Shown: positions 1 to 11,043, counted from the stretch's first letter. The stretch is DNA of 64,000 nucleotides from Parahaliea aestuarii (GCF_008064635.1 NZ_VRYZ01000010.1:62001-126000); one strand, 5' to 3'. Notes: a model not told the origin generated them from the sequence alone. Made by a program: numbers and translations.

Positions 1-1
1 G

Positions 2-58
2 CGTGCCCACTCGGCATTGGGGAATGCCGTGCTGGGGCGCTGGCAACAGGCCGCCTGA
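2..58 (+). CDS. C-terminal end of an upstream gene, probably tsaE (partial)
   Basis: An open frame enters from the left edge and stops with TGA at 56-58, leaving only 18 residues ending in RWQQAA. The stretch is too short for family recognition. The guess of TsaE (ATPase of the tRNA t6A-modification machinery) rests on gene order, because tsaE normally sits directly before amiC/amiB and mutL in gammaproteobacteria. Amidase translation starts 29 bases after this stop, so the two are probably co-transcribed. Confidence 0.45.
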   Translation, partial: RAHSALGNAVLGRWQQAA

Positions 59-87
59 GTCCAACAACGACAAAGTCTGGGAGTGAT

Positions 88-1401
88 ATGGGCAGGGCGT
101 GCCGGATCTTCGCGATCCTGTGTTGGCTGGCGGCCACCTCGGCCTGGGCGGCGGAGGTGCAGGACGTGCGTCTGTGGCGCGCGCCGGATCACACCCGGGT
201 GGTGTTTGACCTCTCTGGTCCGGCCGAGCACAAGCTCATCACCCTCGACAATCCCTCCCGTATCGTACTGGACATCAGCGACGTCCGTCTCAAGGCCAGC
301 CTGTCCGGCCTGAAACTCGACGACACACCCATCGGCAAGATTCGCTCCGGCATCCGCGAGGGCAGCGATCTGCGGGTCGTGTTCGACATGAGCGCCGGGG
401 TAAAACCCCGCAGTTTCGCCCTCAAGGCCAATGCGCAGGCCGGGGACCGCCTGGTACTCGATCTCTATGATTTGACCGCGGCCACAGTCAGCCAGCCTCC
501 TCCGGTCACCAAAAAGGTGGATGCCGGCGGCCGCCGGGATCTGATTGTCGCTATCGACGCAGGTCACGGCGGGGAGGACCCGGGGGCGCTGGGGCCCAAC
601 CGCCTGCGCGAAAAAGACGTGGTGCTGGCGATCTCGAAGGAACTCTACGCTCTGTTCGAGCGCGAACCCGGCTTCAAGCCTACCCTGATCCGCGGCGGCG
701 ATTACTATGTCAGCCTCAAGGGGCGCCGCGACCTCGCCCGCCAGCGCCAGGCGGACCTGTTCGTCTCCATCCACGCCGACGCCTTCACCAGGCCGCAGGC
801 CAACGGCGCCTCGGTCTACGCCCTCTCCACCAAGGGCGCCACCAGTACCGCGGCCCAGTACCTGGCCCAGCGTGAGAACGCCGCCGACCTGATCGGCGGG
901 GTCAACCTGTCCGACAAGGACGATGTGTTGGCCGGGGTGCTGGCCGACCTGTCGATGACGTCTACCCTCGATACCAGCCTGAAGATGGGCGGTTCGGTGC
1001 TGGGGCGCATGGACAGCATCGCCCGCCTGCACAAGCGCAGCGTGGAGCAGGCCGGCTTTGCCGTGCTGAAATCCCCGGATATCCCTTCAATTCTCGTGGA
1101 GACTGGCTTTATCTCCAACCCCGCCGAGGCCCGGCGTCTCGCCACCCGCAGCTACCAGCAGCAGATGGCCCGGGCGATTCACGCCGGTATTCGCGACTGG
1201 TTCAGCCAGCACCCGCCGGCGGGCACCCTGCTGGCCTGGCAGAAACAGCAGGGCGGCCAGCAGTACACCATTGCCCGGGGTGATACACTGTCGGACATCG
1301 CCCAGCGTTTTAATGTGTCGATCACCGACCTGAAGAGCGCCAATGGCATGTCCGACACCCGTATCCTGGTCGGACAGACGCTGAAGATACCGACTAGCTG
1401 A
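88..1401 (+). CDS. amiC: N-acetylmuramoyl-L-alanine amidase, AmiB/AmiC type with LysM
   Basis: A periplasmic zinc amidase that cleaves the amide bond between N-acetylmuramic acid and the stem peptide during daughter-cell separation. The 437-residue protein begins with a signal peptide (about residues 1-21, ending AWA-A). An AMIN domain follows (about 22-130), then the Amidase_3 catalytic domain with the zinc motifs IDAGHGGEDPGA, SIHADA and the catalytic-glutamate strand PSILVETGFISN. A single C-terminal LysM repeat (YTIARGDTLSDIAQRF...) should bind glycan. It is three bases upstream of mutL, the usual operon order. AmiB versus AmiC naming is uncertain; AMIN plus LysM together is common in Pseudomonas-type homologues. 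Confidence 0.93.
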   Translation: MGRACRIFAILCWLAATSAWAAEVQDVRLWRAPDHTRVVFDLSGPAEHKLITLDNPSRIVLDISDVRLKASLSGLKLDDTPIGKIRSGIREGSDLRVVFDMSAGVKPRSFALKANAQAGDRLVLDLYDLTAATVSQPPPVTKKVDAGGRRDLIVAIDAGHGGEDPGALGPNRLREKDVVLAISKELYALFEREPGFKPTLIRGGDYYVSLKGRRDLARQRQADLFVSIHADAFTRPQANGASVYALSTKGATSTAAQYLAQRENAADLIGGVNLSDKDDVLAGVLADLSMTSTLDTSLKMGGSVLGRMDSIARLHKRSVEQAGFAVLKSPDIPSILVETGFISNPAEARRLATRSYQQQMARAIHAGIRDWFSQHPPAGTLLAWQKQQGGQQYTIARGDTLSDIAQRFNVSITDLKSANGMSDTRILVGQTLKIPTS

Positions 1402-1404
1402 CCC

Positions 1405-3252
1405 ATGTCCCGAATTCATCGCCTCAGTGCGAGGCTCGCCAACCAGATCGCCGCCGGTGAGGTGGTGGAGCGCCCAGCTTCCGTCGTCAAGGAGGTGCTG
1501 GAGAACGCCGTCGATGCCGGCGCCACCCGTATTGAAGTGGAGGTGGAGGAGGGCGGCGTCAAACTGATCCGCATCCGCGACAATGGCCAGGGTATGGAAC
1601 CCGACGATCTGCCGCTGGCGCTGGCCCGCCACGCTACCAGCAAGATCAGTTCGCTGGAGGATCTGGAGCGGGTCGGCAGCCTCGGTTTTCGCGGCGAGGC
1701 CCTGGCCAGTATCGGTTCGGTGTCGCGCCTGACCCTCACCTCCAACCATCGGGATGATTCCAGCGAGGGCAGCAGCGCCCTGTGTGAGGGCCGCGACATG
1801 GAGGTGGCGTTGAAACCCGCCCCGCACCCGCGCGGCACTACCGTGGAAGTGCGTGACCTGTTTTTCAATACGCCCGCCCGGCGCAAATTCCTGCGCACCG
1901 AGAAAACCGAATTCAATCACCTGGAAGAGGTGGTCAAGCGGCTGGCCCTGTCGCGCTTCGATGTCGGCTTCAGCCTGCGCCACAACGGCCGCGGTATCCA
2001 CAGCCTGCGCCCGGCGGATTCCACCGCCGAGCGCCAGCGCCGGGTGGCCTCCATCTGTGGCCCCGCGTTTATGGAGCAGGCTGTCTATGTGGAGCATGAA
2101 CGCAATGGCCTGCGCCTGTGGGGCTGGGTGGGCCTGCCGACCTTCTCCCGCAGCCAGGCGGATCTGCAGTACTTCTTCGTCAACGGGCGGGTGATTCGCG
2201 ACAAACTGGTGGCCCACGCCGTCAAGCAGGCCTACCGCGATGTGCTCTACCACGGGCGCCATCCGGCCTTCGTGCTCTACCTGGAGCTGGATCCGGCGCT
2301 GGTGGATGTCAACGTCCACCCCACCAAGCACGAAGTGCGCTTTCGCGACGGCCGCGAGGTGCACAATTTCATCTTCTCCAGCCTGCACAAGGCGCTGGCG
2401 GATGTGCGCCCGGGGCAAGGAGGCAGCGATCCGGTATCGGCGCTGGGTGCCGGCGAAACCGTGGATCTGCAGACCGGCGAGATTCGCGCCCAGAGTGCGC
2501 TGGCCTGGGGCGCCCCGGCGCCGGCGTTTCTGGGGGAGGGCCGGGCTATGCCGCCCGGCGGTTACAGCAGCCCGACCACCTCGCCGGCGCGCACTGCCGG
2601 GCAGATGCGGGCCTACGGCCAGTTGCATCCCGCCCATGAATCGCTGGCCGAAACGGAAGCAGAGGATGTGCCGCCGCTGGGCTACGCCCTGGCCCAGCTC
2701 AAGGGCATCTACATTCTGTCGGAGAATGCCCATGGGCTGGTGCTGGTGGACATGCACGCCGCCCACGAGCGCATTACCTACGAGCGCCTGAAGCAGGCCC
2801 GGGGCGCCGAGGGTATTCGCAGCCAGCCCCTGCTGGTGCCCCAGGCGGTGGCGGTGAGCAGTCGCGAAGTGGCACTGGCCCTGGAGTACGGCGAACTGTT
2901 CCAGCGCCTGGGCATGCAGGTGGACAGCGCCGGCGAAGAGAGCCTGTTGATCCGCCAGATTCCGGTTGCCCTGCGCGATTCCAATGTGGAGCAATTGCTG
3001 CGCGATGTGCTGTCGGATCTGGCCGAGTACGGCAGTTCTGATCGTATCGAAGCCCACATGGACGAAATCCTCTCCACCATGGCCTGCCACGGTTCGGTGC
3101 GTGCCAACCGCCGCCTGAGCGTGCCTGAAATGAATGCCCTGCTGCGCGATATGGAAGAAACCGAGCGCGCCGGGCAGTGCAACCACGGCCGTCCCACCTG
3201 GACCCAGCTCGGCCTCGACGAGCTGGATCGCCTGTTCCTGCGCGGCCGGTGA
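1405..3252 (+). CDS. mutL: DNA mismatch repair protein MutL
   Basis: Links mismatch recognition by MutS to strand incision. The N-terminal GHKL ATPase motifs are all visible: ENAVDAGA near residue 34, DNGQGM near 59, [10 protein letters not shown] near 94 and [10 protein letters not shown] near 153. A variable linker rich in Gly, Pro and Ser (about 340-420) leads to the dimerisation domain. That domain carries D449-M-H-A-x2-E-x4-E together with ACHGSVRA and CNHGRPT, the set of motifs seen in endonuclease-proficient MutL proteins and absent from E. coli MutL. The length (615) is normal. The gene follows the amidase by 3 bases and precedes miaA by only a few bases. Confidence 0.97.
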   Translation: MSRIHRLSARLANQIAAGEVVERPASVVKEVLENAVDAGATRIEVEVEEGGVKLIRIRDNGQGMEPDDLPLALARHATSKISSLEDLERVGSLGFRGEALASIGSVSRLTLTSNHRDDSSEGSSALCEGRDMEVALKPAPHPRGTTVEVRDLFFNTPARRKFLRTEKTEFNHLEEVVKRLALSRFDVGFSLRHNGRGIHSLRPADSTAERQRRVASICGPAFMEQAVYVEHERNGLRLWGWVGLPTFSRSQADLQYFFVNGRVIRDKLVAHAVKQAYRDVLYHGRHPAFVLYLELDPALVDVNVHPTKHEVRFRDGREVHNFIFSSLHKALADVRPGQGGSDPVSALGAGETVDLQTGEIRAQSALAWGAPAPAFLGEGRAMPPGGYSSPTTSPARTAGQMRAYGQLHPAHESLAETEAEDVPPLGYALAQLKGIYILSENAHGLVLVDMHAAHERITYERLKQARGAEGIRSQPLLVPQAVAVSSREVALALEYGELFQRLGMQVDSAGEESLLIRQIPVALRDSNVEQLLRDVLSDLAEYGSSDRIEAHMDEILSTMACHGSVRANRRLSVPEMNALLRDMEETERAGQCNHGRPTWTQLGLDELDRLFLRGR

Positions 3253-3256
3253 ATCG

Positions 3257-4252
3257 GTGAGCGCTCCCGTGCAAGAGCCGCGCCCCCTGCTGATCTGCCT
3301 GATGGGGCCGACCGCCTCGGGCAAGACCGACCTCGCCATCGATCTGGCGCGGGTGCTGGATTGCGAGCTGGTCAGTGTCGACTCCGCCCTGGTTTACCGC
3401 GGCCTCGATATCGGCAGCGCCAAGCCCGACTACCCCCATCACCTGGTGGATATCCGCGACCCGGACCAGCCCTATTCGGCGGCGGACTTCGCGGCGGATG
3501 CCGGGCGGGTGGTAAAGGACATTGTCGAGCGCGGAAAAACACCGTTGCTGGTGGGTGGCACCATGCTCTATTTTCGCGCCTTCCTGGAGGGGCTGGCGGC
3601 GATGCCGGCCGCCGATGCGGCCACTCGCGCCGCTATCGAGGCGCAGGCCGCCGAACAGGGCTGGCCCGCTGTGCACCGGGAACTGGCGGCGGTGGACCCG
3701 GAGGCTGCCGCGCGCATTCATCCCAATCATTCCCAGCGTCTGTGCCGGGCACTGGAAGTCTACCGCGCCAGCGGTGTGCCCATCAGCGAGTGGCAGCGGC
3801 GCCAGGCCGATGGCGGTGCTGCGCAGCGCTATCGCCTGTGCCAGCTCGCCATCTGCCCGCGCGAGCGGGCGGTACTGCACCGGCGTATTGCGCTGCGTTT
3901 TGAACAGATGATGGCCGCCGGGTTTCTCGAGGAAGTGCGCGCCCTCCACCGGCGGCCGGCGCTGCACCCGGAACTGCCGGCCATCCGCGCCGTGGGTTAT
4001 CGCCAGCTCTGGCATTACCTGGATGGCGACTGCAGCCTGGACGAGGCGCTGGAGCGGGGCATCGCCGCCACCCGGCAACTGGCCAAGCGCCAGCTCACCT
4101 GGCTGCGCAAGTGGCCGGGGCTCAACTGGCTGGAAACGGATGCCGCCGGGAACGTTCTGCCACCGCCGCGGTCACACTCTGCGGTGGAACAGTGTGTAGA
4201 AGATTTGTTACAGCGGGCCTTGAATTTTATTGGCACGGCTCCACATCAGTGA
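3257..4252 (+). CDS. miaA: tRNA dimethylallyltransferase MiaA
   Basis: Transfers a dimethylallyl group from DMAPP to A37 of tRNAs that read codons beginning with U. The P-loop [11 protein letters not shown] lies about 16 residues from the start. It is followed by [16 protein letters not shown] (the DSxxxYxxxxIGTAKP substrate motif), [14 protein letters not shown] and the RLCRALEVY helix. The start is taken as GTG at 3257, giving 331 residues; a second in-frame GTG at 3269 is possible. Upstream in-frame codons overlap mutL and do not look like MiaA. The mutL-miaA-hfq order is conserved in this group. Confidence 0.95.
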   Translation: MSAPVQEPRPLLICLMGPTASGKTDLAIDLARVLDCELVSVDSALVYRGLDIGSAKPDYPHHLVDIRDPDQPYSAADFAADAGRVVKDIVERGKTPLLVGGTMLYFRAFLEGLAAMPAADAATRAAIEAQAAEQGWPAVHRELAAVDPEAAARIHPNHSQRLCRALEVYRASGVPISEWQRRQADGGAAQRYRLCQLAICPRERAVLHRRIALRFEQMMAAGFLEEVRALHRRPALHPELPAIRAVGYRQLWHYLDGDCSLDEALERGIAATRQLAKRQLTWLRKWPGLNWLETDAAGNVLPPPRSHSAVEQCVEDLLQRALNFIGTAPHQ

Positions 4253-4423
4253 CGCTGGACTGATCTATACTGTTCCACAAGGCGTCCGCCTCCCGTTTTG
4301 GGCAGCGCGCGCCGCTGGAAGGCCCGATGTCATCCCCGGTGGGGGGCCACTGACACCACCGGATTGAACAAGAGGCCGTTGTTCATTTTTGGGCTCGAGT
4401 TGAGCCATCTTAGGAGAAGAGTT

Positions 4424-4672
4424 ATGTCAAAAGGGCACACTCTACAAGACCCTTACCTGAATATTCTGCGTAAGGAACGCGTCCCGGTTTCGATCTACCT
4501 GGTCAACGGCATCAAGCTGCAGGGCCAGATCGAATCTTTCGACCAGTTTGTGGTTCTGCTCAAGAACACCGTCAGCCAGATGGTGTACAAGCACGCCATT
4601 TCCACGGTTGTCCCTTCCCGCGTGGTGCGTCTGCCGATGCAGAACCCACCAGAGGAAGAGGGTGGTAACTGA
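4424..4672 (+). CDS. hfq: RNA chaperone Hfq
   Basis: An Sm-like hexameric RNA chaperone that pairs small RNAs with mRNAs. The 82-residue protein starts [13 protein letters not shown], has Sm1 motif [20 protein letters not shown] and Sm2 motif [10 protein letters not shown], and ends in a short acidic/Gly-rich tail. ATG 4424 is chosen because the family begins here and an AGGAGA ribosome site lies at 4412-4417; the frame is open further upstream but that part is not Hfq-like. A TATACT hexamer at 4266-4271 in the 171-base miaA-hfq gap may be a -10 element, without a clear -35. Confidence 0.98.
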   Translation: MSKGHTLQDPYLNILRKERVPVSIYLVNGIKLQGQIESFDQFVVLLKNTVSQMVYKHAISTVVPSRVVRLPMQNPPEEEGGN

Positions 4673-4733
4673 TCATCTTCACTCGCGGGTGGCAGTGCCA
4701 CCCGCTCCCCTGAAGTGACCAGCCGAGGTCCCA

Positions 4734-6005
4734 TTGTTCTTTGATCGACCCGAATCGGGAGAGCGGGCTGTGCTCGTTCACCTGAACCTCTCCAGCGAAG
4801 CCGAGCGGGAGGACCCTCGCGAGTTCGAGGAACTGGTGCTGTCCGCCGGAGGTGATCCGGCGGCTTTTGTCATGGGTGCGCGCGATGCGCCGCACGCACG
4901 CACCTTCGTGGGCAAGGGAAAACTGGCGGAAATTGCCACCGAGGTGGCCGCCTGTGAGGCCGAGGTGGTGATGTTCAATCACGCCCTGAGTCCCAGCCAG
5001 GAGCGCAACCTCGAGCGCGAACTCAAATGCCGGGTGCTCGATCGCACCGGGCTGATTCTCGACATCTTCGCCCAGCGGGCCCGCACCCACGAGGGCAAGT
5101 TGCAGGTGGAGCTCGCCCAGCTGCGGCACATGAGTACCCGCCTGGTGCGGGGCTGGACCCACCTGGAGCGGCAGAAGGGCGGTATCGGCCTGCGCGGCCC
5201 GGGTGAAACCCAGCTCGAGACCGACCGCCGTCTGCTGCGCGCACGCATCAAGTCCATCACCGCCCGCCTGGAAAAAGTGCAGCGCCAGCGCGACCAGGGG
5301 CGCCGTTCCCGGCGCCGGGCAGAGATCCCCACGGTGTCGCTGGTGGGCTACACCAACGCCGGCAAGTCCACCCTGTTCAATCGCCTGACCGAGTCCGAGG
5401 TCTACGCCGCCGACCAGCTCTTCGCCACGCTCGACCCGACCCTGCGCCGATTGCAACTGGAGAACGTCGGGCCTGTAGTGCTGGCAGATACGGTGGGTTT
5501 TATCTCCCACCTGCCCCACAACCTGGTGGAGGCATTCAAGGCCACGCTGGAAGAGACCCGCAGCGCCGACCTGCTGCTGCATGTGATCGACGCCGCGTCG
5601 GAAGAGCGCGAGGACAATATTCACCAGGTGCTGGAAGTGCTGGACGAAATTGACGCCGGCGATATTCCGCGCCTGCAGGTATTCAACAAACTTGATCTGC
5701 TGGAACAGCCTCCGCGTATCGATCGTGACGAGACCGGCCGTCCGGAGCGTGTCTGGCTGAGCGCCGTTACCGGTGCCGGTTGCGACCTGCTGCTGCAGGC
5801 GGTGGCGGAGCTGGTAGGCCAGGACATGGTGCAGGAAGCGCTGGATTTGTCGCCGGACCAGGGTGGCCTGCGTGCCGCCCTGTACCGCATGGGTGCGGTG
5901 CAGTCGGAAGATTACGGTGAGGACGGGGTAGCACACCTGCAGGTGCGCCTGCCCCGGGCGGACTGGAACCGGCTGATGAAGAAGGGGCCGGAGCCGCTGT
6001 TTTGA
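4734..6005 (+). CDS. hflX: GTPase HflX
   Basis: A ribosome-associated GTPase of the Obg-HflX superfamily that splits stalled 70S ribosomes. It has an N-terminal HflX domain with the GKGKL motif (FVGKGKLAEI), a coiled coil (about residues 150-195), and a G domain with G1 GYTNAGKSTLFN, G2 FATLDPT, G3 DTVGFI and G4 NKLDLL. The start is TTG at 4734: the N-terminus MFFDRPESGERAVLVHL matches the family start, and no ATG or GTG fits. The length (423) is close to the E. coli protein. The gene lies 61 bases after hfq and 81 before hflK. Confidence 0.96.
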   Translation: MFFDRPESGERAVLVHLNLSSEAEREDPREFEELVLSAGGDPAAFVMGARDAPHARTFVGKGKLAEIATEVAACEAEVVMFNHALSPSQERNLERELKCRVLDRTGLILDIFAQRARTHEGKLQVELAQLRHMSTRLVRGWTHLERQKGGIGLRGPGETQLETDRRLLRARIKSITARLEKVQRQRDQGRRSRRRAEIPTVSLVGYTNAGKSTLFNRLTESEVYAADQLFATLDPTLRRLQLENVGPVVLADTVGFISHLPHNLVEAFKATLEETRSADLLLHVIDAASEEREDNIHQVLEVLDEIDAGDIPRLQVFNKLDLLEQPPRIDRDETGRPERVWLSAVTGAGCDLLLQAVAELVGQDMVQEALDLSPDQGGLRAALYRMGAVQSEDYGEDGVAHLQVRLPRADWNRLMKKGPEPLF

Positions 6006-6086
6006 GCTGTATACAATGGCGGCGGGCCACTGCCTGTCCCCGCGAATGATGTTAGACTGCGAGCACTTTCACACTAGGAGACAGGT

Positions 6087-7247
6087 ATGTCCTGGAACGA
6101 GCCGGGCGGTGGCAACAACAAGCCCAGGGACCCCTGGGGAGGGGGCGATCAGGGGCCTCCCGATCTGGACGAGGCGCTGAAGAAGCTGCAGGACAAGCTG
6201 GGCGGCATCTTTGGTGGTCGCCGCGGCGGCAATACCGGTGGCGGTTCAGGTGGCGGCCTGTCCGGCTCCCTGCTGCTGGTGCTGGCGGCCGGCGCGCTGC
6301 TGGTGTGGGCCCTGATGGGCTTTTACCAGGTGGACGAGCAGGAGCGCGCCGTGGTGCTGCGCTTCGGGAAATACCATGTCACGGCACAGCCCGGTTTGCG
6401 CTGGAATCCGCCGCTGATCGACGAAGTCGTCAGGGTCAATACCACCAAGGTTCGCTCTGTGAGCTTCCGCGAAATCATGCTGACCAAGGACGAGAACATC
6501 GTCGAATTGCAAATGTCGGTGCAGTATGTGATCGACGACCCCAACAAATTTGTACTTAAGGTCCGGGCGCCGGAGAATTCCCTGCAGCACGCCGCCCAGA
6601 GCGCGGTGCGCCACGTGGTGGGTGATACCCAGATGGATCTGGTGCTTACCGAGGGCCGGGCCAAGGTTGCCATCGATGTGCGCGATCGCCTGCAGAGCTA
6701 CCTGGATCTCTACGAGACCGGCATTCGCCTGTCCAAGGTCAACGTGGACGAATCCAAGCCGCCGAGCCAGGTGCAGGCGGCCTTTGACGACGTGATCAAG
6801 GCTCGCGAGGACGAGGAGCGCCTGAAGAACGAGGCCCAGGCCTACGCCAACGGCATCGTGCCGGAGGCGCGCGGTCGCGCCCAGCGCCAGATCGAGGAAG
6901 CCAGCGCCTACAAGGAGCAGGTAATTGCCAATGCCGAAGGTGAAGCCCAGCGCTTCAGCAAGCTGCTGACCGAGTACAAGAAAGCGCCACAGGTCACGCG
7001 CGAGCGCCTTTACCTGGATGCAGTACAGGGTGTCTACGCCAATTCCAGCAAGGTGATGGTGGACGTGGAGGGCGGCAATAACGTCATGTACCTGCCCCTC
7101 GACAAAATGACGGAGAAATCCGCCGCGAGCGGCGCCGCGCGCCGCCTGCAGGTAGACAGCAATACGATGCGCGAGCTGGTCAATGCCGTGGCTGAACAGA
7201 TGGCCCGGGACGAGGCCAGTACCGCCAGCCGTCGGGGAGGACGCTGA
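6087..7247 (+). CDS. hflK: HflK, SPFH-domain membrane protein
   Basis: With HflC, forms the large inner-membrane cage that surrounds the FtsH protease and modulates membrane-protein degradation. The N-terminal 70 residues are Gly-rich and hydrophilic, then comes one membrane span (about 73-92, LLLVLAAGALLVWALMGF). The SPFH/PHB domain (DEQERAVVLRFGKY onward) and a charged coiled coil follow. A good AGGAGAC site precedes the ATG. The stop at 7245-7247 is one base before the hflC start, so the two are translationally coupled. Confidence 0.96.
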   Translation: MSWNEPGGGNNKPRDPWGGGDQGPPDLDEALKKLQDKLGGIFGGRRGGNTGGGSGGGLSGSLLLVLAAGALLVWALMGFYQVDEQERAVVLRFGKYHVTAQPGLRWNPPLIDEVVRVNTTKVRSVSFREIMLTKDENIVELQMSVQYVIDDPNKFVLKVRAPENSLQHAAQSAVRHVVGDTQMDLVLTEGRAKVAIDVRDRLQSYLDLYETGIRLSKVNVDESKPPSQVQAAFDDVIKAREDEERLKNEAQAYANGIVPEARGRAQRQIEEASAYKEQVIANAEGEAQRFSKLLTEYKKAPQVTRERLYLDAVQGVYANSSKVMVDVEGGNNVMYLPLDKMTEKSAASGAARRLQVDSNTMRELVNAVAEQMARDEASTASRRGGR

Positions 7248-7248
7248 T

Positions 7249-8124
7249 ATGTCTGGACGCAATATGACCTTGATCCTGCTGGCCGTGATCGTGCTGTTCG
7301 TGGTCAGTAACGCGGTGTTCGTGATTCGCGAGACCGAGCGCGCGGTAATGCTGCAGTTCGGCGAGGTGGTCAACCCGGACATCCAGCCCGGCCTGCACTG
7401 GAAGATTCCCTTCGTCAACAATGTACGCAAGTTCGACGGTCGGGTACTGACGGTGGACTCCCAGCCGGAGCGTTTCTTCACCCAGGAGAAGAAAGCGCTG
7501 ATCGTGGATTCCTACGCCAAATTCCGGGTGGCGGATACCGCCAAGTTCTACACCGCCACCAACGGCGAGGAGGCGCGGGCGATGAGCCTGCTGTCCCAGC
7601 GCATCAACGACGGCCTGCGCAACCAGGTGGCCGTGCGCACCATCCAGGAAGTGGTGTCCGGCGAGCGCGACCAGCTGATGGACAACATCACCGACAAGCT
7701 CAACGAGGTCGCCCTGACCGAGCTGGGCGTGGAGATCGTCGACGTGCGGGTCAAGCAGATCGACCTGCCGCCGGATGTGTCGGAGTCGGTGTACCGGCGG
7801 ATGAACGCCGAGCGTGAGAAGGAAGCACGCGAGCACCGCTCCCTGGGCCAGGAGCTGGCCGAGGGTATCCGCGCCGCCGCCGACCGCGAGGTGACGGTGC
7901 TGGAGGCCAATGCCTACCGCGATGCCGAGCTGATCCGCGGTGAGGGCGACGCCCTGGCCACTGCGATCTACGCCGAGGCCTTTAACGAGGACCCGGAGTT
8001 CTACGCCTTCACCCGCAGCCTGCGGGCCTACGGAGAAGCCTTCCAGGGCGGCGGCGATATGCTGCTTTTGCAGCCTGACAGTGAGTTCTTCCGTTACCTG
8101 AAAGATCCGATGGGCGGGAAGTAA
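7249..8124 (+). CDS. hflC: HflC, SPFH-domain membrane protein
   Basis: Partner of HflK in the FtsH-regulating complex. ATG 7249 gives 291 residues starting MSGRNMTLILLAVIVL, with a GGGGAGGA ribosome site inside the end of hflK; earlier in-frame codons lie within hflK and are not family-like. One N-terminal membrane helix is followed by the SPFH domain (RETERAVMLQFGEV...) and an Ala/Glu-rich coiled coil ending in the FYAFTRSLRAY segment typical of HflC. A candidate terminator follows at 8175-8224. Confidence 0.96.
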   Translation: MSGRNMTLILLAVIVLFVVSNAVFVIRETERAVMLQFGEVVNPDIQPGLHWKIPFVNNVRKFDGRVLTVDSQPERFFTQEKKALIVDSYAKFRVADTAKFYTATNGEEARAMSLLSQRINDGLRNQVAVRTIQEVVSGERDQLMDNITDKLNEVALTELGVEIVDVRVKQIDLPPDVSESVYRRMNAEREKEAREHRSLGQELAEGIRAAADREVTVLEANAYRDAELIRGEGDALATAIYAEAFNEDPEFYAFTRSLRAYGEAFQGGGDMLLLQPDSEFFRYLKDPMGGK

Positions 8125-8174
8125 ATCCCAAATAATCACGGGTGCCCCTGCCGGCGCCTGTGATACCATCTCGC

Positions 8175-8224
8175 AACCGTGAGTTCTGGTGATTCTTCCA
8201 ATCCCCGGACCTCGCGGTTTTTTT
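8175..8224 (+). terminator. Candidate rho-independent terminator after hflC
   Basis: Arms AACCGTGAG (8175-8183) and CTCGCGGTT (8211-8219) pair over nine positions with one G-T wobble and run into seven T residues (8218-8224). The 27-base loop can itself fold (GATT and AATC around CTTCC). The large loop weakens the call. The T run ends just before the next small gene, so some read-through or an unseen promoter must serve DUF2065, hisZ and purA. Confidence 0.45.
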
Positions 8225-8242
8225 ATGACCAGGACACCCCCC

Positions 8243-8437
8243 ATGGATTTCTGGCAAGTATTTCCGGTCGCCCTGGCGCTGGTGCTGATCATCGAAGGGT
8301 TATTGCCCTTCCTGAGCCCGGCCAGCTGGCGTGAGATGCTGGCGGCGGTGGGACGCCTGGAAGACCGTACAATTCGCAAGATCGGCCTCGGCAGTATGCT
8401 GGCGGGGCTGCTGTTACTGTATTGGGTGAACGGATGA
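8243..8437 (+). CDS. DUF2065 (YjeT-type) small membrane protein
   Basis: A 64-residue protein with two predicted membrane helices (VFPVALALVLIIEGLLPF and IGLGSMLAGLLLLYWV) separated by the basic DUF2065 linker. ATG 8243 is preferred over ATG 8225 because AGGA at 8231-8234 is well spaced and the family begins at this point. Homologues occupy the same site between hflC and hisZ/purA in many gammaproteobacteria. The function is unknown. Its stop overlaps the hisZ start (ATGA at 8434-8437), indicating coupled translation. Confidence 0.85.
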   Translation: MDFWQVFPVALALVLIIEGLLPFLSPASWREMLAAVGRLEDRTIRKIGLGSMLAGLLLLYWVNG

Positions 8438-9618
8438 CAAGCGTGGATCGCTGGCAATTGCCCGACGGCGTGGAGGAGGTGCTGCCGCAACAGGCCGCCG
8501 CCGCCGAGCGCCTGCGCCGCCAGTTGCTGGACCTCTTCCGCAGCTGGGGCTACCAGCTGGTGATACCGCCACTGGTGGAATTTACCGAATCCCTGCTGAT
8601 CGGCCTCGGCGCCGATCTGGACCTGCTCACCTTCAAGATGACCGACCAGCTCAGCGGTCGCACCCTCGGGGTGCGCGCCGACATGACACCCCAGGTGGCC
8701 CGTATCGACGCCCACAGCCTGGCCCAGAGCGGGGTAACGCGCCTGTGCTACGCCGGTTCCACCCTGCACACCCGCGCCCGCACCCCGACCGGTTCGCGCT
8801 CGCCTATCCAGCTGGGCGCAGAGCTCTACGGCGATGACAGCCTGGCCGCGGATGTGGAGATCATTCGCCTGATGCTGGCGACCCTGGCCTCGGCGGGGCT
8901 TTCCGAGATTACCCTCGACCTCGGCCACGTCGGTGTCTACGGCGCGGTGCTGGAAGCTGCCGGGCTGGAACCTGAGCAGGAAGAGGCGGTGTTCGACGCC
9001 CTGCAGCGCAAGTCGCTGCCGGATCTGGAACTGGCGCTGGTGGATGCCGATGCCGACACCCGCGAACTGATCGTCAGCCTGGTGGAACTGCACGGCGACG
9101 ACTCGGTCCTGGCCCGTGCCAGGGAGCTGTTCAGCGCGCGTGCGCCGCAGGCCCTGGCCGCCATCGATGCCCTGCAGGATGTGGCCACCGATATCTGTCG
9201 CAACCGTCCCGATGTCGCTATCTATTTCGACCTGGCGGAACTGCGCGGTTACCACTACCACACCGGCATGGTGTTCGCCGCCTATGTGCCCGGCCACGGC
9301 CAGGCGCTGGCCAACGGCGGGCGCTACAATGATGTAGGCAAGGTGTTCGGGCGCGCCCGCCCGGCCACCGGTTTTGCCACCGATTTGAAGGCGCTGATGG
9401 CGCTGTTGCCCGCCGAGGAGACCGGGCGGGGCGCCATCAGTATGCCTGACAGTGACGACCCGGCCCTGCTGGACCGGGTGGCGGCTCTGCGCAGCGCGGG
9501 CGAGGTGGTGATCAACTGCCTCGCCGGCGTGCCCGACCCCCGCTGCGACCGCGAACTGGCGGAGCGCGACGGGCAGTGGCAGGTGCAGGCTCTGAATACC
9601 GACCAAGCAGCGAGTTAA
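8434..9618 (+). CDS. hisZ: ATP phosphoribosyltransferase regulatory subunit HisZ
   Basis: A catalytically inactive paralogue of histidyl-tRNA synthetase that activates the short form of HisG in the first step of histidine synthesis. The 394-residue protein keeps the class II synthetase fold: PDGVEEVLP at the start, motif-2-like RADMTPQVARI, and a C-terminal GGRYNDVG segment. It lacks the anticodon-binding domain. ATG 8434 overlaps the preceding stop. The hflC-hisZ-purA order is common in gammaproteobacteria. HisG itself is not in this window. Confidence 0.93.
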   Translation: MTSVDRWQLPDGVEEVLPQQAAAAERLRRQLLDLFRSWGYQLVIPPLVEFTESLLIGLGADLDLLTFKMTDQLSGRTLGVRADMTPQVARIDAHSLAQSGVTRLCYAGSTLHTRARTPTGSRSPIQLGAELYGDDSLAADVEIIRLMLATLASAGLSEITLDLGHVGVYGAVLEAAGLEPEQEEAVFDALQRKSLPDLELALVDADADTRELIVSLVELHGDDSVLARARELFSARAPQALAAIDALQDVATDICRNRPDVAIYFDLAELRGYHYHTGMVFAAYVPGHGQALANGGRYNDVGKVFGRARPATGFATDLKALMALLPAEETGRGAISMPDSDDPALLDRVAALRSAGEVVINCLAGVPDPRCDRELAERDGQWQVQALNTDQAAS

Positions 9619-10920
<1,302 letters not shown>

Positions 10921-10941
10921 CCGGCGGCCTTTCCCCTCGCA

Positions 10942-10969
10942 GATGCCGGCCTGCGTTGCGGCCGGCATC
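10942..10969 (+). terminator. Hairpin downstream of purA
   Basis: A perfect 10-bp inverted repeat (GATGCCGGCC at 10942-10951 and GGCCGGCATC at 10960-10969) with an 8-base loop lies 22 bases after purA. No T run follows, so it is either a weak terminator or a stabilising 3' stem-loop. Confidence 0.45.
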
Positions 10970-11030
10970 CCGACCTGTGAACCCGGTCAAGTTTTAGTCA
11001 TCGCCGGGCTGTTGTTTATAGCGCCGCCTC

Positions 11031-11036
11031 TATAAT
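11031..11036 (+). promoter_or_regulatory. Perfect -10 element in front of the diguanylate cyclase
   Basis: The hexamer TATAAT followed by GCGCGCG resembles a sigma-70 -10 element with a GC discriminator. The -35 region is poor at 16-18 bp spacing (around 11007-11014). The ATG at 11044 lies 7 bases past the hexamer, where transcription itself would be expected to start. Confidence 0.4.
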
Positions 11037-11043
11037 GCGCGCG

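Noticed and set aside
1087-3339. A 750-codon minus-strand frame opposite mutL
   Set aside because: Antisense shadow of mutL with no recognisable domain.
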